The position numbers and the translations under genes were made by a program. The notes under the pieces were generated by a model. The model saw only the letters and a list, made by a program, of their open reading frames with translations, did no database searches and was not told the DNA's origin. This document shows, piece after piece, positions 1 to 10,163 of a DNA stretch of 64,000 nucleotides. The stretch is from Pseudomonas sp. WS 5079 (GTDB lineage: Bacteria > Pseudomonadota > Gammaproteobacteria > Pseudomonadales > Pseudomonadaceae): NCBI RefSeq assembly GCF_012985465.1, contig NZ_JAAQWN010000001.1, forward strand, positions 868,001 through 932,000, given 5' to 3'. Numbering within the stretch: the stretch's first letter is position 1; each line of letters opens with the position of its first letter.

Positions 1-252
1 CATATAGCCACGTTCTTGGCAAAATGCTTTCACTTTGGATAAGGGAACTTGCTCATCTTTATAACTAAAGCTCAACAAAGACAGGGCTACCATGAACCGG
101 TCATATTTCAACAGGTTTTTATAGAATGAAGGCTTTTGTCGATAGCTCTCCATAACCAAATCGAAATGCAGGAGAACAGCTTCGTCTATATTGCCTCGGG
201 TCATTTCGTAACTGGTCTCTTTCAAATTCTCAAGCAGATCAGTCTTGTTCAT
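1..252 (-). CDS. Hypothetical protein, N-terminal part (gene runs off the left edge)
   Basis: A continuous reading frame of 84 codons starts with ATG at 252 and leaves the window without a stop. An AAGGG ribosome-binding motif lies about ten bases ahead of the ATG. The peptide begins MNKTDLLENLKETSYEM and is mixed charged/hydrophobic with no signal peptide. A helical stretch near residues 50-80 (RFMVALSLLSFSYKDEQ) could belong to a helix-turn-helix or helical adaptor domain, but I do not recognise the family. Its base composition is AT-richer than the neighbouring core genes. It lies on the 3' side of tRNA-Cys, beyond a decayed stretch, so it may be part of acquired DNA. Confidence 0.55.
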   Translation of the reverse strand, partial: MNKTDLLENLKETSYEMTRGNIDEAVLLHFDLVMESYRQKPSFYKNLLKYDRFMVALSLLSFSYKDEQVPLSKVKAFCQERGYM

Positions 253-882
253 CGAGTACACAACCCTTAATCGGTAATATCAAACGGCTACCATTCACAA
301 TACGCACAGTATATGTGTATTCGAACCGCTGGCAGGTTCACCCCAAAAATGTTTTATGACCTGACTCGCTTCGATTACCGGTCATCCGCAAGCGTGTCTG
401 ATCGATGCCCTCCGGCTTAAAGACGCGCTGCGTGCATGAATCCGTTCGACCAATTGCAGCCAACAACGCATCACGATAATTCCCGCCCGTTCTTGCATCA
501 TGATCCTCGCCACGTTCCCCTCGTGCCACCGAACTATAGTTGTAGGATCTAACCCATCTTGGAGTAGGCCAGCGCGAATTCATCGGCCAGGATCCTGACG
601 GTTGTCTCGTCAGGTTGGTAGCGCGGTTGGGTGAGAGGCCGACTTACTCAATCTGAATTTGAATCTGAGCCAAGCCGATGTTCAGGTTTTGGGTTCAGCG
701 GACGCAGTTCAACGTCCGCTAATGGCCGTTAGTGAACGCTCAGGCTCCTGAGTCTCGAGCACAATCCCACGCCCAATCGAGCAGAGCCATACCGATAACG
801 GCGTCTTAAATTTCCCGTAAAAAGATAGGGTTGCGGAAGCGATCCGAAAAATTGCGGAAGTGATCGTCAAATCTTAGGCAAT
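253..882. other. Decayed, gene-poor stretch downstream of tRNA-Cys
   Basis: I find no intact gene here. Short open frames on the minus strand are interrupted and lack ribosome-binding sites. One short C-terminal remnant is listed separately. Two related motifs, TTGCGGAAGCGATC near 832 and TTGCGGAAGTGATC near 852, form an imperfect direct repeat about 20 bases apart, which could be the end of a lost mobile element. The stretch lies between the unknown partial gene and the terminator of tRNA-Cys, on the side where tRNA-targeted islands usually insert. That last point is inference. Confidence 0.4.
549..647 (-). pseudogene. C-terminal remnant of an unidentified protein
   Basis: An open segment of 32 codons plus a TAG stop reads like a genuine protein tail (ending DEFALAYSKMG) but has no start codon. 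It is preceded in frame by a TGA. The composition and amphipathic pattern are protein-like, unlike the surrounding frames. I cannot name the family. The segment is best read as the end of a gene whose body has been lost. Confidence 0.3.
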
Positions 883-913
883 AAAAAACCCCGTAGACCA
901 TTGATCTACGGGG
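883..913 (-). terminator. Rho-independent terminator of tRNA-Cys
   Basis: On the minus strand a perfect 9-bp stem (CCCCGTAGA / TCTACGGGG) with a 7-base loop is followed by a run of six T. It begins 11 bases after the 3' end of tRNA-Cys. Confidence 0.9.
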
Positions 914-923
914 CTTTCAAGAG

Positions 924-997
924 TGGAGGCCGAGGTCGGAATCGAACCGGCGTAGGCGGATTTGCAATCCGCTGCATAACCATTTTGCTACTCGGCC
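924..997 (-). tRNA. tRNA-Cys (anticodon GCA)
   Basis: Seventy-four bases fold as a tRNA. The acceptor stem pairs GGCCGAG with CTCGGCC, the anticodon loop reads TTGCAAA, the T arm contains GGTTCGATTCC, and CCA is encoded at the 3' end. The GCA anticodon specifies cysteine. A strong terminator follows directly, so this looks like a single-gene transcript or the end of one. Its 3' end faces the decayed stretch at 253-882, the geometry expected of an island attachment site. Confidence 0.95.
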
Positions 998-1236
998 TCA
1001 AACGATCAATGCCAAAACCACTGACATTCACCGCATATAAACTTGAGTGGGCTATGTGAAGCTTGCCCCTACTCTATCTCATTGAAAACATTGAGGTTTT
1101 TTATGTCTCAGCGCGTTCAATGGCGGCAATTATGTACTCATTTGCCGGGGCTGGCAACCCCTTGATTTCAAAAAATATTCTTCTGTAGGGCAGAGCCGGG
1201 GCGCTCTGGGAGAACACGCCCCTGCCCTGCCTATGC

Positions 1237-2961
1237 TTAGTAGCCCAGTGACAACCCGGTATTGCGCCGTGGGTCGTTGGCGCCGTAGAAGCGGTTGTTG
1301 CCCACGGGCTTGCCGTCCAGGGACGGGGCGCCGACGAGGATCGCGGCCAGGTGATTGGCGTCTTGGGGGCCGGCGAATTTGTGGCCCCAGCTTTCGAGGA
1401 TTTTCTGGGTGTCGGGGCTCAAGGCGAAGGTTTCGAGGTTGGTGGTGTCGGGCATCCACTGTTGGTGGAAACGTGGAGCGTTGACGGCCTCCTGGATGTT
1501 CATCTTGTAGTCGATGACGTTGAGGATGGTGAGCAAGGTGGCGGTGATGATGCGGCTGCCCCCCGGTGTGCCGATGACCATCACGGCCTTGCCGTCCTTG
1601 GTCACGATGGTCGGGCTCATGGACGACAGGGGCGCCTTGCCCGGGGCGATGGCGTTGGCTTCGCCCTGGACCAGCCCGTACATGTTTGGCACGCCGACCT
1701 TGACGGTGAAGTCGTCCATTTCGTCGTTGAGGATCACCCCGGTCTTGCTGGCCATGACGCCGGCACCGAACCAGTCGTTGAGGGTGTAGGTCACCGACAC
1801 CGCGTTGCCCCATTTGTCGACGATGGAGTAATGGGTGGTGTTGCTGCCTTCATGGGGCGCAACGCCGGGCTTGATGGCCATGGAGTCGCCGGCCTTTTGC
1901 GGTTCGATGGCGGCGCGCAGTTTGGCCGCGTAGTTCTTGTCCAGCAGATGCTCCACGGGGTTCTGCACGAAGTCCGGGTCGCCCAGGTAGCTGTTGCGGT
2001 CGACGTAGGCGTGGCGCATGGCTTCGATCTGGTAATGGGTGCCCTGGGCCGAGCCGTAGCCCAGTTCGGCCATGGGGTAGCCTTCGAGGATGTTCATGAT
2101 CTGGCAGATCACCAGGCCGCCCGAGCTCGGTGGCGGCGCCGAAACTACGTGGTAGCCGCGGTAGTCGCATTCGATGGGGGCCAGCTCGCGGGTCTGGTAT
2201 TTGTCCAGGTCGGCCTGGGCGATGATGCCCTTGCCAGCCTGGCTGGAGTCGACGATAGCCTTGGCCACCCAGCCTTTGTAGAAGCCATCGGCGCCCTTGG
2301 CGGAGATTTCCCGCAGGGTCCGCGCGAGGTCTTTTTGCACCAGTTTCTGCCCAACCTGCAGCGGCTCGCCTTTGTTGAGGAAGATGCCGCGCAGGTCCTG
2401 GTCTTTTTTGAATTCTTCGGTGGCGCTGTGCAGCATGTCGATATCGCCCTGGTCGAGGGCAAAGCCGTTTTCTGCAAGCTTGATAGCCGGCGCGATCACC
2501 TGGGCACGCTTGAGGGTCCCGTATTTACTCAGGGCCAGCTCCATGCCGGAGACGGTGCCGGGCACGCCGACCGCCAGGTGGCCCTTGGCGCTGAGGCCAG
2601 GGACGACATTGCCGTCCTTGTCCAGGTACATGTCGGCGGTGGCCGCCAAGGGGGCTTTTTCGCGGAAGTCGAGGAAGGTCTTGCGCCCGTCCGCCAATTG
2701 CACGGTCATGAACCCACCGCCGCCGAGATTGCCCGCTGCCGGGTAGACCACCGCCAGGGCGTATCCCACGGCCACTGCCGCATCCACGGCGTTGCCGCCA
2801 GCCTTCAACACATCGACACCCACGTGGGTCGCCAAATGCTGGGCCGTCACCACCATGCCGTTTTCACCGGCCACCGGGGCCTGGGAGGCCGCCTGCACAC
2901 AGCTGAATGTCAGGACCAGGGCCGTCGCGATCAAGGTTCGGGTAAAGGGTTGGTAGTTCAT
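1237..2961 (-). CDS. ggt: Gamma-glutamyltransferase precursor
   Basis: The 574-residue protein has a signal peptide (hydrophobic core LIATALVLTF, cleavage likely after VQA) and is therefore periplasmic. The family makes a proenzyme that cuts itself before a threonine, which then acts as nucleophile. Here this is the N-TTHYSIVD site, Thr375. The glycine-rich GGGFMTV segment near residue 80 and the substrate-loop serines (PPPSSGGL, about 277-283) are present. The enzyme transfers or hydrolyses the gamma-glutamyl group of glutathione and related peptides, supplying cysteinylglycine and glutamate. The gene is divergent from an MFS transporter across a 144-base gap. Length and motifs are normal for the family. 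Confidence 0.95.
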   Translation of the reverse strand: MNYQPFTRTLIATALVLTFSCVQAASQAPVAGENGMVVTAQHLATHVGVDVLKAGGNAVDAAVAVGYALAVVYPAAGNLGGGGFMTVQLADGRKTFLDFREKAPLAATADMYLDKDGNVVPGLSAKGHLAVGVPGTVSGMELALSKYGTLKRAQVIAPAIKLAENGFALDQGDIDMLHSATEEFKKDQDLRGIFLNKGEPLQVGQKLVQKDLARTLREISAKGADGFYKGWVAKAIVDSSQAGKGIIAQADLDKYQTRELAPIECDYRGYHVVSAPPPSSGGLVICQIMNILEGYPMAELGYGSAQGTHYQIEAMRHAYVDRNSYLGDPDFVQNPVEHLLDKNYAAKLRAAIEPQKAGDSMAIKPGVAPHEGSNTTHYSIVDKWGNAVSVTYTLNDWFGAGVMASKTGVILNDEMDDFTVKVGVPNMYGLVQGEANAIAPGKAPLSSMSPTIVTKDGKAVMVIGTPGGSRIITATLLTILNVIDYKMNIQEAVNAPRFHQQWMPDTTNLETFALSPDTQKILESWGHKFAGPQDANHLAAILVGAPSLDGKPVGNNRFYGANDPRRNTGLSLGY

Positions 2962-3105
2962 CCGTGGATACTCTGTTTATTAGAAGCGTTAAACGTAGCT
3001 TCTTTCGCACAGCAACCCCAGCCAAGTGGCGCTTTTCAGACAGAGCTTGTCGGTGACGGAATGCTATATTCGCCCCGCCCTCCTCATTGCCCATGAGACA
3101 CACCG

Positions 3106-4392
3106 ATGCCCACGGTCGCCGACCCAATCCACGCGCTGTACCACAAGATCACCTGGAAGCTGATTCCGTTCCTGTGCTTCTGCTACCTGGCGGCCTACCT
3201 GGACCGCATCAACATCGGTTTTGCCAAGTTGCAGATGCAAGACCAGTTGCAGTTCAGCGAAACCGCGTTCGGCCTGGGCGCCGGCCTGTTTTTTGTCGGC
3301 TATATCCTGTTTGAAGTACCGAGCAACCTGATCCTTGAGCGCGTCGGCGCACGGATCTGGATCGCGCGCATCATGATCACCTGGGGCCTGCTCTCGGCCT
3401 GCACGTTGCTAGTCACCTCCACCACCCAGTTCTATGTGCTGCGGTTTTTGCTCGGCGTCGCCGAAGCGGGATTCCTGCCGGGGGTGTTGTATTACCTGAC
3501 CACCTGGTTCCCCACCCATCGCCGGGGGCGGGTGATTGCGCTGTTCATGATCGGCCTGCCGCTGTCCAGTGTGATTGGCGGGCCGTTGTCCGGCTGGATC
3601 ATGGGCCACTTCGACCAGGTAGGTGGCCTGCGTGGCTGGCAATGGCTGTTCCTGCTCGAAGCGCTGCCCAGCGTGCTGTTGGGGGTATTGGCGTTCTGGG
3701 CGCTGCCCAATACCTATCACCAGGCCAAATGGTTGTCAGCCGCCGAAAAGACCCTGCTGCAACAGCAGTTGCAGGCCGATGACAGCCAGGCTAGCCAAAG
3801 CCCACGGCGCTTTCGCGAGGGGTTCTTCAACCTCAAGGTGTGGATGCTTGGCGGGATTGATTTTTCGATCCTGCTCAGTGCCTACGCCATGGGCTTCTGG
3901 ATGCCGACCCTGATCCGCAACGCGGGGGTCAGCGACACGTTCCATATCGGCCTGCTCACCGCCCTGCCCAGCGTCGCCGCGCTGGCGGGCATGCTGCTGA
4001 TCGGCGCCAGTTCCGACAAATACCGTGAACGCCGCTGGCACATTATCGTGCCGTTTTTGGTGGGCGCCGCGGCCATGGCCAGCAGCACGTTCTTCACCCA
4101 TAACGTGATCGCCACCGTGGCCCTGTTTGCCGTGGCTTCGGCGGCGATCCTCGGTGCGGTGCCGGTGTTTTTCAGCCTGCCGGCGACCTTCCTTACCGGC
4201 ACTGCGGCGGCCACCGGTTTTGCCCTGGCCTGCTCCCTGGCAAATATCGCCGGGCTGGTCAGCAACTCGCTGATGGGCCTGGCGATAGATATCACCGGCA
4301 GCAGCGCTGGGGCCATGTGGTTCTTTGCCGCCAGCCTGTTGCTCAGTTGTTTGCTGGTGATTGCGTTGCCGGCGAAATTGGTCAACCGCTAG
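3106..4392 (+). CDS. MFS transporter, anion:cation symporter (ACS) family
   Basis: The 428-residue membrane protein has about 12 predicted helices. It carries the ACS-type signature near the end of helix 1 (YLAAYLDRINIGFAKL) and the loop motif between helices 2 and 3 (ERVGARIWIARIMITWG). Relatives carry organic anions such as phthalate, tartrate, galactonate or hydroxyphenylacetate, usually with protons. The substrate here cannot be read from sequence. A hydrophilic loop of about 35 residues near positions 205-240 separates the two halves, as usual. It is divergent from ggt and has no catabolic neighbour on its own strand, so context gives no further clue. Confidence 0.85.
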   Translation: MPTVADPIHALYHKITWKLIPFLCFCYLAAYLDRINIGFAKLQMQDQLQFSETAFGLGAGLFFVGYILFEVPSNLILERVGARIWIARIMITWGLLSACTLLVTSTTQFYVLRFLLGVAEAGFLPGVLYYLTTWFPTHRRGRVIALFMIGLPLSSVIGGPLSGWIMGHFDQVGGLRGWQWLFLLEALPSVLLGVLAFWALPNTYHQAKWLSAAEKTLLQQQLQADDSQASQSPRRFREGFFNLKVWMLGGIDFSILLSAYAMGFWMPTLIRNAGVSDTFHIGLLTALPSVAALAGMLLIGASSDKYRERRWHIIVPFLVGAAAMASSTFFTHNVIATVALFAVASAAILGAVPVFFSLPATFLTGTAAATGFALACSLANIAGLVSNSLMGLAIDITGSSAGAMWFFAASLLLSCLLVIALPAKLVNR

Positions 4393-4394
4393 GC

Positions 4395-4488
4395 TGTGGG
4401 AGCTGGCTTGCCTGCGATAGCGGTGTGTCAGCCGCCAGAAATGCTGACTGAACTGCCGTCATCGCGGGCAAGCCCGCTCCCACAGGGG
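4395..4488. repeat. REPIN: pair of inverted REP palindromes
   Basis: Two REP sequences (TGTGGGAGCTGGCTTGCC... and ...GGCAAGCCCGCTCCCACA) face each other across a short spacer. The element fills the gap between the convergent MFS gene and nosL. Confidence 0.9.
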
Positions 4489-4497
4489 GAGGCAGGC

Positions 4498-5001
4498 TCA
4501 ATGACCGCTATGGGCCATGCCACTCGGCTGCTGCAACAGTGCCAGGTCTATCTCTTCGAAACGCAGCACCCGCCCGCCGGTATCTGCCGCGACTTTCTGC
4601 GCCACCGCCTGCTCGGCAAACGAGGCCAGCACCACGCCCATAGCACCCTTGAGCCCGGTGCCGAGCACGTAGTAGGCGGTCTTGGCGTCGATCAGGTGGG
4701 CATCATCCGGGGTATTCCAATGGCTGCGCCCCATGTCATGCACATACAGCTTTGACTGGGCATGATGATTTTCCGGCTGCAACCACCAGCCGAGCATTTC
4801 TGCGGTCGAGCAGAACTTCTTCGCCGCGCCCTGCTCCACCACCTCGCCCTTGGGCCCCGGGAATTCGCTGATCACCATGCCACACACATGGCACTCATCC
4901 GCCGGATGGAACGCCACCGGCCCATCACCTGCCCCCGCCGCCACCGGTTTGTCACACCCCACCAACAGCAGGCTCAACAGCAACACCCATCCGATTTTCA
5001 T
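4498..5001 (-). CDS. nosL: NosL, copper chaperone lipoprotein for nitrous oxide reductase
   Basis: The 167-residue protein starts with a lipoprotein signal (LLLSLLLVGC, lipidated Cys16), so it is membrane-anchored and faces the periplasm. The CHVCGM motif near residue 40 is typical of NosL, which binds Cu(I) and delivers it for assembly of the tetranuclear copper centre of NosZ. It is the last gene of the nos operon, 26 bases after nosY. A Met/His-rich tail (SGMAHSGH) may add copper ligands; that is inference. Confidence 0.95.
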   Translation of the reverse strand: MKIGWVLLLSLLLVGCDKPVAAGAGDGPVAFHPADECHVCGMVISEFPGPKGEVVEQGAAKKFCSTAEMLGWWLQPENHHAQSKLYVHDMGRSHWNTPDDAHLIDAKTAYYVLGTGLKGAMGVVLASFAEQAVAQKVAADTGGRVLRFEEIDLALLQQPSGMAHSGH

Positions 5002-5027
5002 GCTCAGCTACTCCACCGATAAAAAAT

Positions 5028-5858
5028 TCATGCCCCGCGCCGCCCGAACAGCCAATAGGCCCAGGCCAGCGGCCCGGCGACCCACGCCGCCAGGCACAGC
5101 CACAACGCCGCCTCCGGCACTGCCAAGTCACCGCCCAGGGCCATCACGCCTACCGACGCGGGGCCGGCATCGAAGCCCGACAGGTTGATCAGCCGGTACA
5201 CATCCGCCGGGTTGAACAGCAACAGCCAGGGCAGCAGCGTCGGGCTGAACTGCCCCTCGCTGAGCACCAGCAGCGCCAGCAATGCCAGGTCAAAGACCAG
5301 CACAAAAAAGAACCACACCCCCAGGGCCAACCCGGCCGCCGTGGATTTCTCCGCCGAGACGCTGCTCAACACATACGCCATCCCCAAAAAGCCCCAGCCG
5401 AGCAAGGTCGAGGTCAGCATGAAGCGACCAAAGGCCCAGAGCAGCAGGCTGAATTCGACGTCATCCACCAGCAGCGCGATGGCGAGCATGGCGCAGCCGA
5501 ATCCGATAAAGGTCGCCAGCGCCAGGATCAGCCCATGCCCGACAAACTTGCCGAGCAGGATCTGCCCGCGCCCCAGGGGGTAGGTGAGCAGCAGCAGCAA
5601 GGTGCCGCTTTCGTCCTCGCCGACAATCGCGTCATAGGCCAGCAACAGCGCAATCAATGGCATCAGGAAGGTCGCCAGGCTGGCCAGGCTGGCGATGGTT
5701 GCCGGGATCGAGGTAAAGCCCAGTTGCCCGGACGCCGCCGCACCGAGCCACCCAATACCGATGGCCAGCACCGCGAACAACAGGCTGATGGCCAATAACC
5801 AACGGTTGCGCAGGCCATCGCTGAATTCTTTGCGGGCCATGTTCCAGATCGGCGTCAT
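5028..5858 (-). CDS. nosY: NosY, ABC transporter permease
   Basis: The 276-residue integral membrane protein has about six hydrophobic segments and the N-terminal [19 protein letters not shown] pattern of ABC-2 type permeases. With NosF and NosD it forms the NosDFY complex needed to mature the copper sites of NosZ. Its ATG overlaps the nosF stop codon (ATGA), so the two are translationally coupled, as expected for subunits made in fixed ratio. Confidence 0.95.
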   Translation of the reverse strand: MTPIWNMARKEFSDGLRNRWLLAISLLFAVLAIGIGWLGAAASGQLGFTSIPATIASLASLATFLMPLIALLLAYDAIVGEDESGTLLLLLTYPLGRGQILLGKFVGHGLILALATFIGFGCAMLAIALLVDDVEFSLLLWAFGRFMLTSTLLGWGFLGMAYVLSSVSAEKSTAAGLALGVWFFFVLVFDLALLALLVLSEGQFSPTLLPWLLLFNPADVYRLINLSGFDAGPASVGVMALGGDLAVPEAALWLCLAAWVAGPLAWAYWLFGRRGA

Positions 5859-6769
5859 TGGGCACGCTCCACAGGGCTGTCCATGTAATGGCGGTACAGG
5901 TCTTCCAGGGACGGCACGACAATTTCCACGTCAGTGGGGCTGTCCTGGTCGAGCAACTGGCGCAGCAGGTCCAGCTTGTTGCCATTGAACGCCGCCACTT
6001 GCAGCCCTTGCGCGCCCCAGCGCTGGGTCACGTGGCCGGCCTCGCTCCAGCGTTTTTGCAAGAGCGCCGCACGTTGCAGGCCGCTGCTGCGGATCAGGGT
6101 CGGCAGCCCCGCTTCTTCGCGCAACGCCGCCAGGGTGCCGAGGGCCAGCAGGCGGCCCTGGGTGAGGATCGCGGCACGGTTGATATGGGCCTCCACGCCC
6201 GGCAGCACATGGGAGCAGAGGATGATGCTGGTGCCCTGTCCGCGCAGGCGGTCGAGCAAGCAGTACAAATCCTGGGTGGCGATCGGGTCCAGGCCCACGG
6301 TGGGTTCGTCGAGCAGCAGCAGGCGCGGCTCGCCAAGCAGGGCCTGGGCCAGGCCGAGGCGCTGGCGCATGCCCTTGGAATAGGTCTTGACCCGCCGCCG
6401 CGCCGCCGCTGTCAGGCCGACGTCTTCCAGCAACGTCGAGACCTGGCTCATCGGCGCGCCCTTGAGCCGGGCAAAATGCTGCAAGGTCTCCAGGCCGCTG
6501 AGTTGCGGGTAGAACGTGACGTTTTCCGGCAGATAGCCGAGCATCCGGCGCACCTGGGGATCACTGGGCGCGCGGCCAAACACCCGTACCTGGCCGCTGC
6601 TTGCCTGCAATAAACCGAGGATCAGTTTCATGCTGGTGGTCTTGCCCGCGCCGTTATGGCCGAACAGGCCCAGCACCTCCCCGGGCGCCAGGCTCAGGCT
6701 CAAGTCATGCAGCACAGTGGCGGGCCCATAGCGCTGGGTCACGCCTTCGATTTCGACGACAGGCATCAT
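5855..6769 (-). CDS. nosF: NosF, ABC transporter ATPase
   Basis: The 304-residue ABC ATPase has Walker A (GHNGAGKTT), the signature loop ([13 protein letters not shown]), Walker B ([13 protein letters not shown]) and an H-loop (CSHVLPG). I chose the ATG at 6769, which overlaps the nosD stop (ATGA). The frame stays open upstream inside nosD, but that peptide is not NosF-like. The C-terminal 80 residues follow the usual nucleotide-binding domain and probably serve regulation or contact with NosY and NosD. It powers the NosDFY maturation machine. Confidence 0.95.
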   Translation of the reverse strand: MMPVVEIEGVTQRYGPATVLHDLSLSLAPGEVLGLFGHNGAGKTTSMKLILGLLQASSGQVRVFGRAPSDPQVRRMLGYLPENVTFYPQLSGLETLQHFARLKGAPMSQVSTLLEDVGLTAAARRRVKTYSKGMRQRLGLAQALLGEPRLLLLDEPTVGLDPIATQDLYCLLDRLRGQGTSIILCSHVLPGVEAHINRAAILTQGRLLALGTLAALREEAGLPTLIRSSGLQRAALLQKRWSEAGHVTQRWGAQGLQVAAFNGNKLDLLRQLLDQDSPTDVEIVVPSLEDLYRHYMDSPVERAQ

Positions 6770-8046
6770 GCGGGCTCCTTGAGCAGGGAAAGCGTGGGGT
6801 CTTTCATCAGCGGATGGCTGTCCATCACCCCCGGCGACTTGATCACCGGAAACGCCCGTTGCACCCAGCGCAGCAACTCGATGCCGGGGCTGTTCATCAG
6901 CAGGCGCACCTGGGGATACAACCACAGCAGGCGGTCGACGTTATCGTTGGGCTCGTAGGCCACATCCCCCAGGCCGTCGTTATTGCGGTCCCAGCCCAGG
7001 TAATCGCTCCAGTAATTGCCGCGGCCATCTGCCGACCATTCCTGCAAGCGGGTGGCCACGTACTTGACCTGGCGCTGGTTGCCGACAAAGGCATTGTTGG
7101 CAATCCGGTTGTCTTCGGAGCCGGCCGTGAGGTGGATGCCCACCGCGCTGCGCCCAAAGTGGTTGTGTTCGATGCTGTTGAACAGCGAGTTGTAGATAAA
7201 CAGCGCCTTGCCTTCGGCCCCGGTGATCATGGTGTCGCCGGTGGTGCCGTCGCGCACGTCGTTGACCACGTTGTCGCGCAGGGTGGAATAGGTGATGTAG
7301 TTCATCAGGATCCCGTAGTTCTGGTCCTGCTCGGAGCGATTGCCGATCACCGTCAGCTTGCGGCTTTGCATCAGCGCATAGCCGGTGCGGGTGCGGCGGG
7401 TGATGTTGCCGAGCACCTGGTTGTCGTTGGCGAACATGTAGTGAATGCCGTAGCGCAGGTCTTCCAGGGTGTTGCCTTGCAGCAGGTTGCCGTTGGAGGT
7501 GTCGATGTAGATGCCATCGCGGGCATCGCGCACCAGGTTGCCGATCACCCGCGCGCCCTTGACCGCGTACAAATGGATGCCATTGCCCCGGTCCTGGGAA
7601 CGCATGGTCGGGTCGCCCTGGATCTGGTTGTCGATCACGCTCACATCCGCCGTGCCATCGACCCACACGCCAAACCCCTGGCCGCGCAGGCGGTTGTTCT
7701 TGATCAAGGCGCCGTGGGCCTTGGGCTGGATGAAAATGGCCGCGTTCATCGCGGTGAGGTCATGGCCCCAGTCGAGGAAGGTGCAGCCCTCGACGGTGAC
7801 GTCGGCAGCGTTGATCAGAAGACCATTGCCCTGGCCCTGGCTGTGGATCACCGCACCGGGTTCGCAAATCAGTTGCAGGGGCTGGTCGATGCTGAAGGAG
7901 CCCTGGTAGTCACCGGCGGGCAAATGCCAGCGGTGCGGGCCTGCGGCTACCAACGGCAGGTCGGTGATGGGCAGTACAGCGGCACTGGCGGTGGCCGAAA
8001 ATAGCAGCCACACACACCCGGTCCATAACGTGCGGGGTCGAGCCAC
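6766..8046 (-). CDS. nosD: NosD, periplasmic copper-site maturation protein
   Basis: The protein (426 residues from the chosen GTG start) has a signal peptide ([16 protein letters not shown]) followed by repeated right-handed beta-helix (CASH/PbH1) coils rich in N-x-I/V-x-x-N patterns, from about residue 100 to 350. The GTG at 8046 has AAAAGGA eight bases upstream. A longer in-frame ATG start at 8088 lacks a ribosome-binding site and would spoil the signal peptide. NosD hands copper from NosL to apo-NosZ on the periplasmic face of NosFY. A REP pair separates it from nosZ, so DFYL may be expressed below nosRZ. Confidence 0.93.
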   Translation of the reverse strand: MARPRTLWTGCVWLLFSATASAAVLPITDLPLVAAGPHRWHLPAGDYQGSFSIDQPLQLICEPGAVIHSQGQGNGLLINAADVTVEGCTFLDWGHDLTAMNAAIFIQPKAHGALIKNNRLRGQGFGVWVDGTADVSVIDNQIQGDPTMRSQDRGNGIHLYAVKGARVIGNLVRDARDGIYIDTSNGNLLQGNTLEDLRYGIHYMFANDNQVLGNITRRTRTGYALMQSRKLTVIGNRSEQDQNYGILMNYITYSTLRDNVVNDVRDGTTGDTMITGAEGKALFIYNSLFNSIEHNHFGRSAVGIHLTAGSEDNRIANNAFVGNQRQVKYVATRLQEWSADGRGNYWSDYLGWDRNNDGLGDVAYEPNDNVDRLLWLYPQVRLLMNSPGIELLRWVQRAFPVIKSPGVMDSHPLMKDPTLSLLKEPA

Positions 8047-8096
8047 GGAGTATTCCTTTTGATCAAAGCCCAATCTGTGGAGCGACACAGATCTAG

Positions 8097-8185
8097 TGTG
8101 GGAGCGGGCTTGCTCGCGAAGGCGGTGGATCAGTCAAGTAATGCCTGGCTGACACACCGCCTTCGCGAGCAAGCCCGCTCCCACA
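8097..8185. repeat. REPIN inside the nos operon
   Basis: A near-perfect inverted pair of REP arms (TGTGGGAGCGGGCTTGCTCG and its complement) lies in the nosZ-nosD gap. In a transcript it would form a long hairpin just after nosZ, able to protect the upstream nosRZ mRNA from 3' decay. Confidence 0.9.
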
Positions 8186-8202
8186 TTGGTTGGTGCTCGC
8201 CG

Positions 8203-10125
8203 TTAAGTGCGCTCCACCAGCATCCGCCCCACCATCTCCATATGCAGCGCATGGCAGAACCAGCTGCAGTAGTACCAATGCAGCCCCGGTTTGTCGGCGA
8301 TGAAGGTGATGGAAGAGGTTTGCTGCGGGCTGATTTCCATGCTCACGCCATGGTTGGTCATGACAAAGCCATGGGTCACGTCCTCGATCTGGTCGATGTT
8401 GGTGATGGTCACGGTGACCTCATCACCGTGCTTGACGGTGAACTCCGTCAGGCCGTAGGTCGGCGCCATGGAGGTCATGTACACCCGCACTTTCTTGCCG
8501 TCGCGGATCACCTTGTTATCGGTCTCCAGCTTGATCCCGTCCTTGGCCGCAATGGCCACGGTTTCGGCGAAGAACGGGTCGTTGCGCTCCCAGATTTTCT
8601 TGGTCTTGATCTGGTCGCGCCGCGCCATCACGCAGTCGTGGGGTTCGGCGAAGGTCGGGCCGTCGTGGACCAGTTTCATTTCATCGCCGGAGATATCGAT
8701 CAACTGGTCGTTTTCCGGGTGCAACGGGCCGGTGGGCAAGAAGCGGTCCTTGGAGAACTTGCTCAGTACCACCAGCCATTGGCCGTCGGCATCCCGGGTT
8801 TCGGTGAGCGAGGCGTGGTTGTGGCCAGGCTGGTAGTGCACATCGAGCTTCTGCTTGATGTAGTTGACCTTCTCACCGCCGTAGGCGCGGATGGCTTCGG
8901 CGATGTTCCACTTGACCACCTGGCTGTCGATAAACAGCGTGGTGTAGGCAAAACCCCGGCCATCGTAAGTGGTGTGCAGCGGGCCCAGGCCCAGTTCCGG
9001 CTCGCCGACTACCACGCCGCGCGGGTCTTTGATCTTGTCGCTGAACAGGTCGTCGAGCTTGTCGATGGCAATGATGGTGCAGGTCGGCGACAGCTTGCCG
9101 TTGGCGATAAAGTACTTGCCGTCCGGCGAGGTGTTGCAGCCGTGGGGGTTCTTCGGCACCGGGATATAGCGGGTGAATTCGCTGTCCTTGCCGTCGTCGC
9201 CCTTGCGCCCGTCCACCACCGGCACCTTGACCCCGTCGAGGTTGATGAACTTGCCGGCCTTGATCGCCGCCTCGATGCGCGGGATGTTGAACACCACCAC
9301 CCAGTCGCGCTCGTTGCGCATCATGCCGCCCAGGTCGGAGGCCTTTTCCGAGTTGTAGCAGGTGGCCGCCGCGTATTTGCCGGTGTAGTCCATGTCGGCG
9401 TTGTCGAGGTTGCCGTCGACGATGACCTGGAAGGCCATTTCCATCTTCTCGGCGTCGATGGCGTTGAACAGGGTGAAGCTGTTCTTGTCCTGCAGGTCGA
9501 AGGTGTGGCCGTCATTGGGGTGCGGGATGATGAACTCGGCGTTGCAGAACACGTACTTGGTGTACGGCACCTTTTGCAGGCGCAGGCCGTGGATCGCCTG
9601 GGCGTTGGGCACGGTGACGATCTTGTCGCACTTCATGATGTCCAGGCGGATCCGAGCCACGCGGGTGTTGGCCTTGTCGTTGATAAACAGGTATTTGCCG
9701 TCGTAGCGGCCATCGGTGGTGGACAGGTGCGGGTGATGGCAATCGCCGTTCTGGTACTTGGCGCCCTCCCCCAGGATGCGCTTGCTCTCGTTGGTCAGGC
9801 CCCAGCCGGTAGCCGAATCGACGTTGAACACCGGGATGCGCATCAGCTCGCGCATTGACGGCACGCCCAACACCCGCACTTCGCCCTGGTGGCCGCCGCT
9901 CCAGAACCCGTAGTACTGATCCAGCTCCCCTGGGCCCACATGGATTTTCGACTTGGCTTCCTTGGCCGCCGCCGCAAAGGACTCGCGGGTAAACACCGTA
10001 CCGCCGAGGGCCGAGGCCCCTGCCAGCACCGCGCCGGTGACGGCGCCAGTGCCAAGGAAACCACGCCGGCTCATGCCTTCGGGTTCCGGGGTGGTCCCGG
10101 TTTTGTTCGATTCGCTGTCGTTCAT
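8203..10125 (-). CDS. nosZ: NosZ, nitrous oxide reductase
   Basis: The 640-residue protein carries a twin-arginine signal ([13 protein letters not shown], near residues 18-30), so it is exported folded to the periplasm, as for clade I NosZ. The N-terminal beta-propeller contains the His ligands of the CuZ cluster (DCHHPHLS among them). The C-terminal cupredoxin domain has the CuA motif [12 protein letters not shown]. It reduces N2O to N2, the last step of denitrification. I chose the ATG at 10125, which has GGAG seven bases upstream. An earlier in-frame ATG at 10167 overlaps the nosR stop and would add 14 residues ahead of the Tat motif. Both copper-site regions look intact. Confidence 0.97.
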   Translation of the reverse strand: MNDSESNKTGTTPEPEGMSRRGFLGTGAVTGAVLAGASALGGTVFTRESFAAAAKEAKSKIHVGPGELDQYYGFWSGGHQGEVRVLGVPSMRELMRIPVFNVDSATGWGLTNESKRILGEGAKYQNGDCHHPHLSTTDGRYDGKYLFINDKANTRVARIRLDIMKCDKIVTVPNAQAIHGLRLQKVPYTKYVFCNAEFIIPHPNDGHTFDLQDKNSFTLFNAIDAEKMEMAFQVIVDGNLDNADMDYTGKYAAATCYNSEKASDLGGMMRNERDWVVVFNIPRIEAAIKAGKFINLDGVKVPVVDGRKGDDGKDSEFTRYIPVPKNPHGCNTSPDGKYFIANGKLSPTCTIIAIDKLDDLFSDKIKDPRGVVVGEPELGLGPLHTTYDGRGFAYTTLFIDSQVVKWNIAEAIRAYGGEKVNYIKQKLDVHYQPGHNHASLTETRDADGQWLVVLSKFSKDRFLPTGPLHPENDQLIDISGDEMKLVHDGPTFAEPHDCVMARRDQIKTKKIWERNDPFFAETVAIAAKDGIKLETDNKVIRDGKKVRVYMTSMAPTYGLTEFTVKHGDEVTVTITNIDQIEDVTHGFVMTNHGVSMEISPQQTSSITFIADKPGLHWYYCSWFCHALHMEMVGRMLVERT

Positions 10126-10163
10126 GATGTGCTCCAGATATGAAAAGTGGGTGCCCAAGGCCG

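Noticed and set aside
1187..1228. A GC-rich hairpin after ggt (GGGGCG / CGCCCC with outer AGGGC / GCCCT)
   Set aside because: The arms are interrupted by a six-base bulge, and the T run is about eight bases away from the stem, so I do not call it a terminator.
1351..3096. A 581-codon open frame on the plus strand opposite ggt
   Set aside because: It is the GC-rich antisense shadow of ggt, with low-complexity Val/Asp/Gly/His composition and no start signal.
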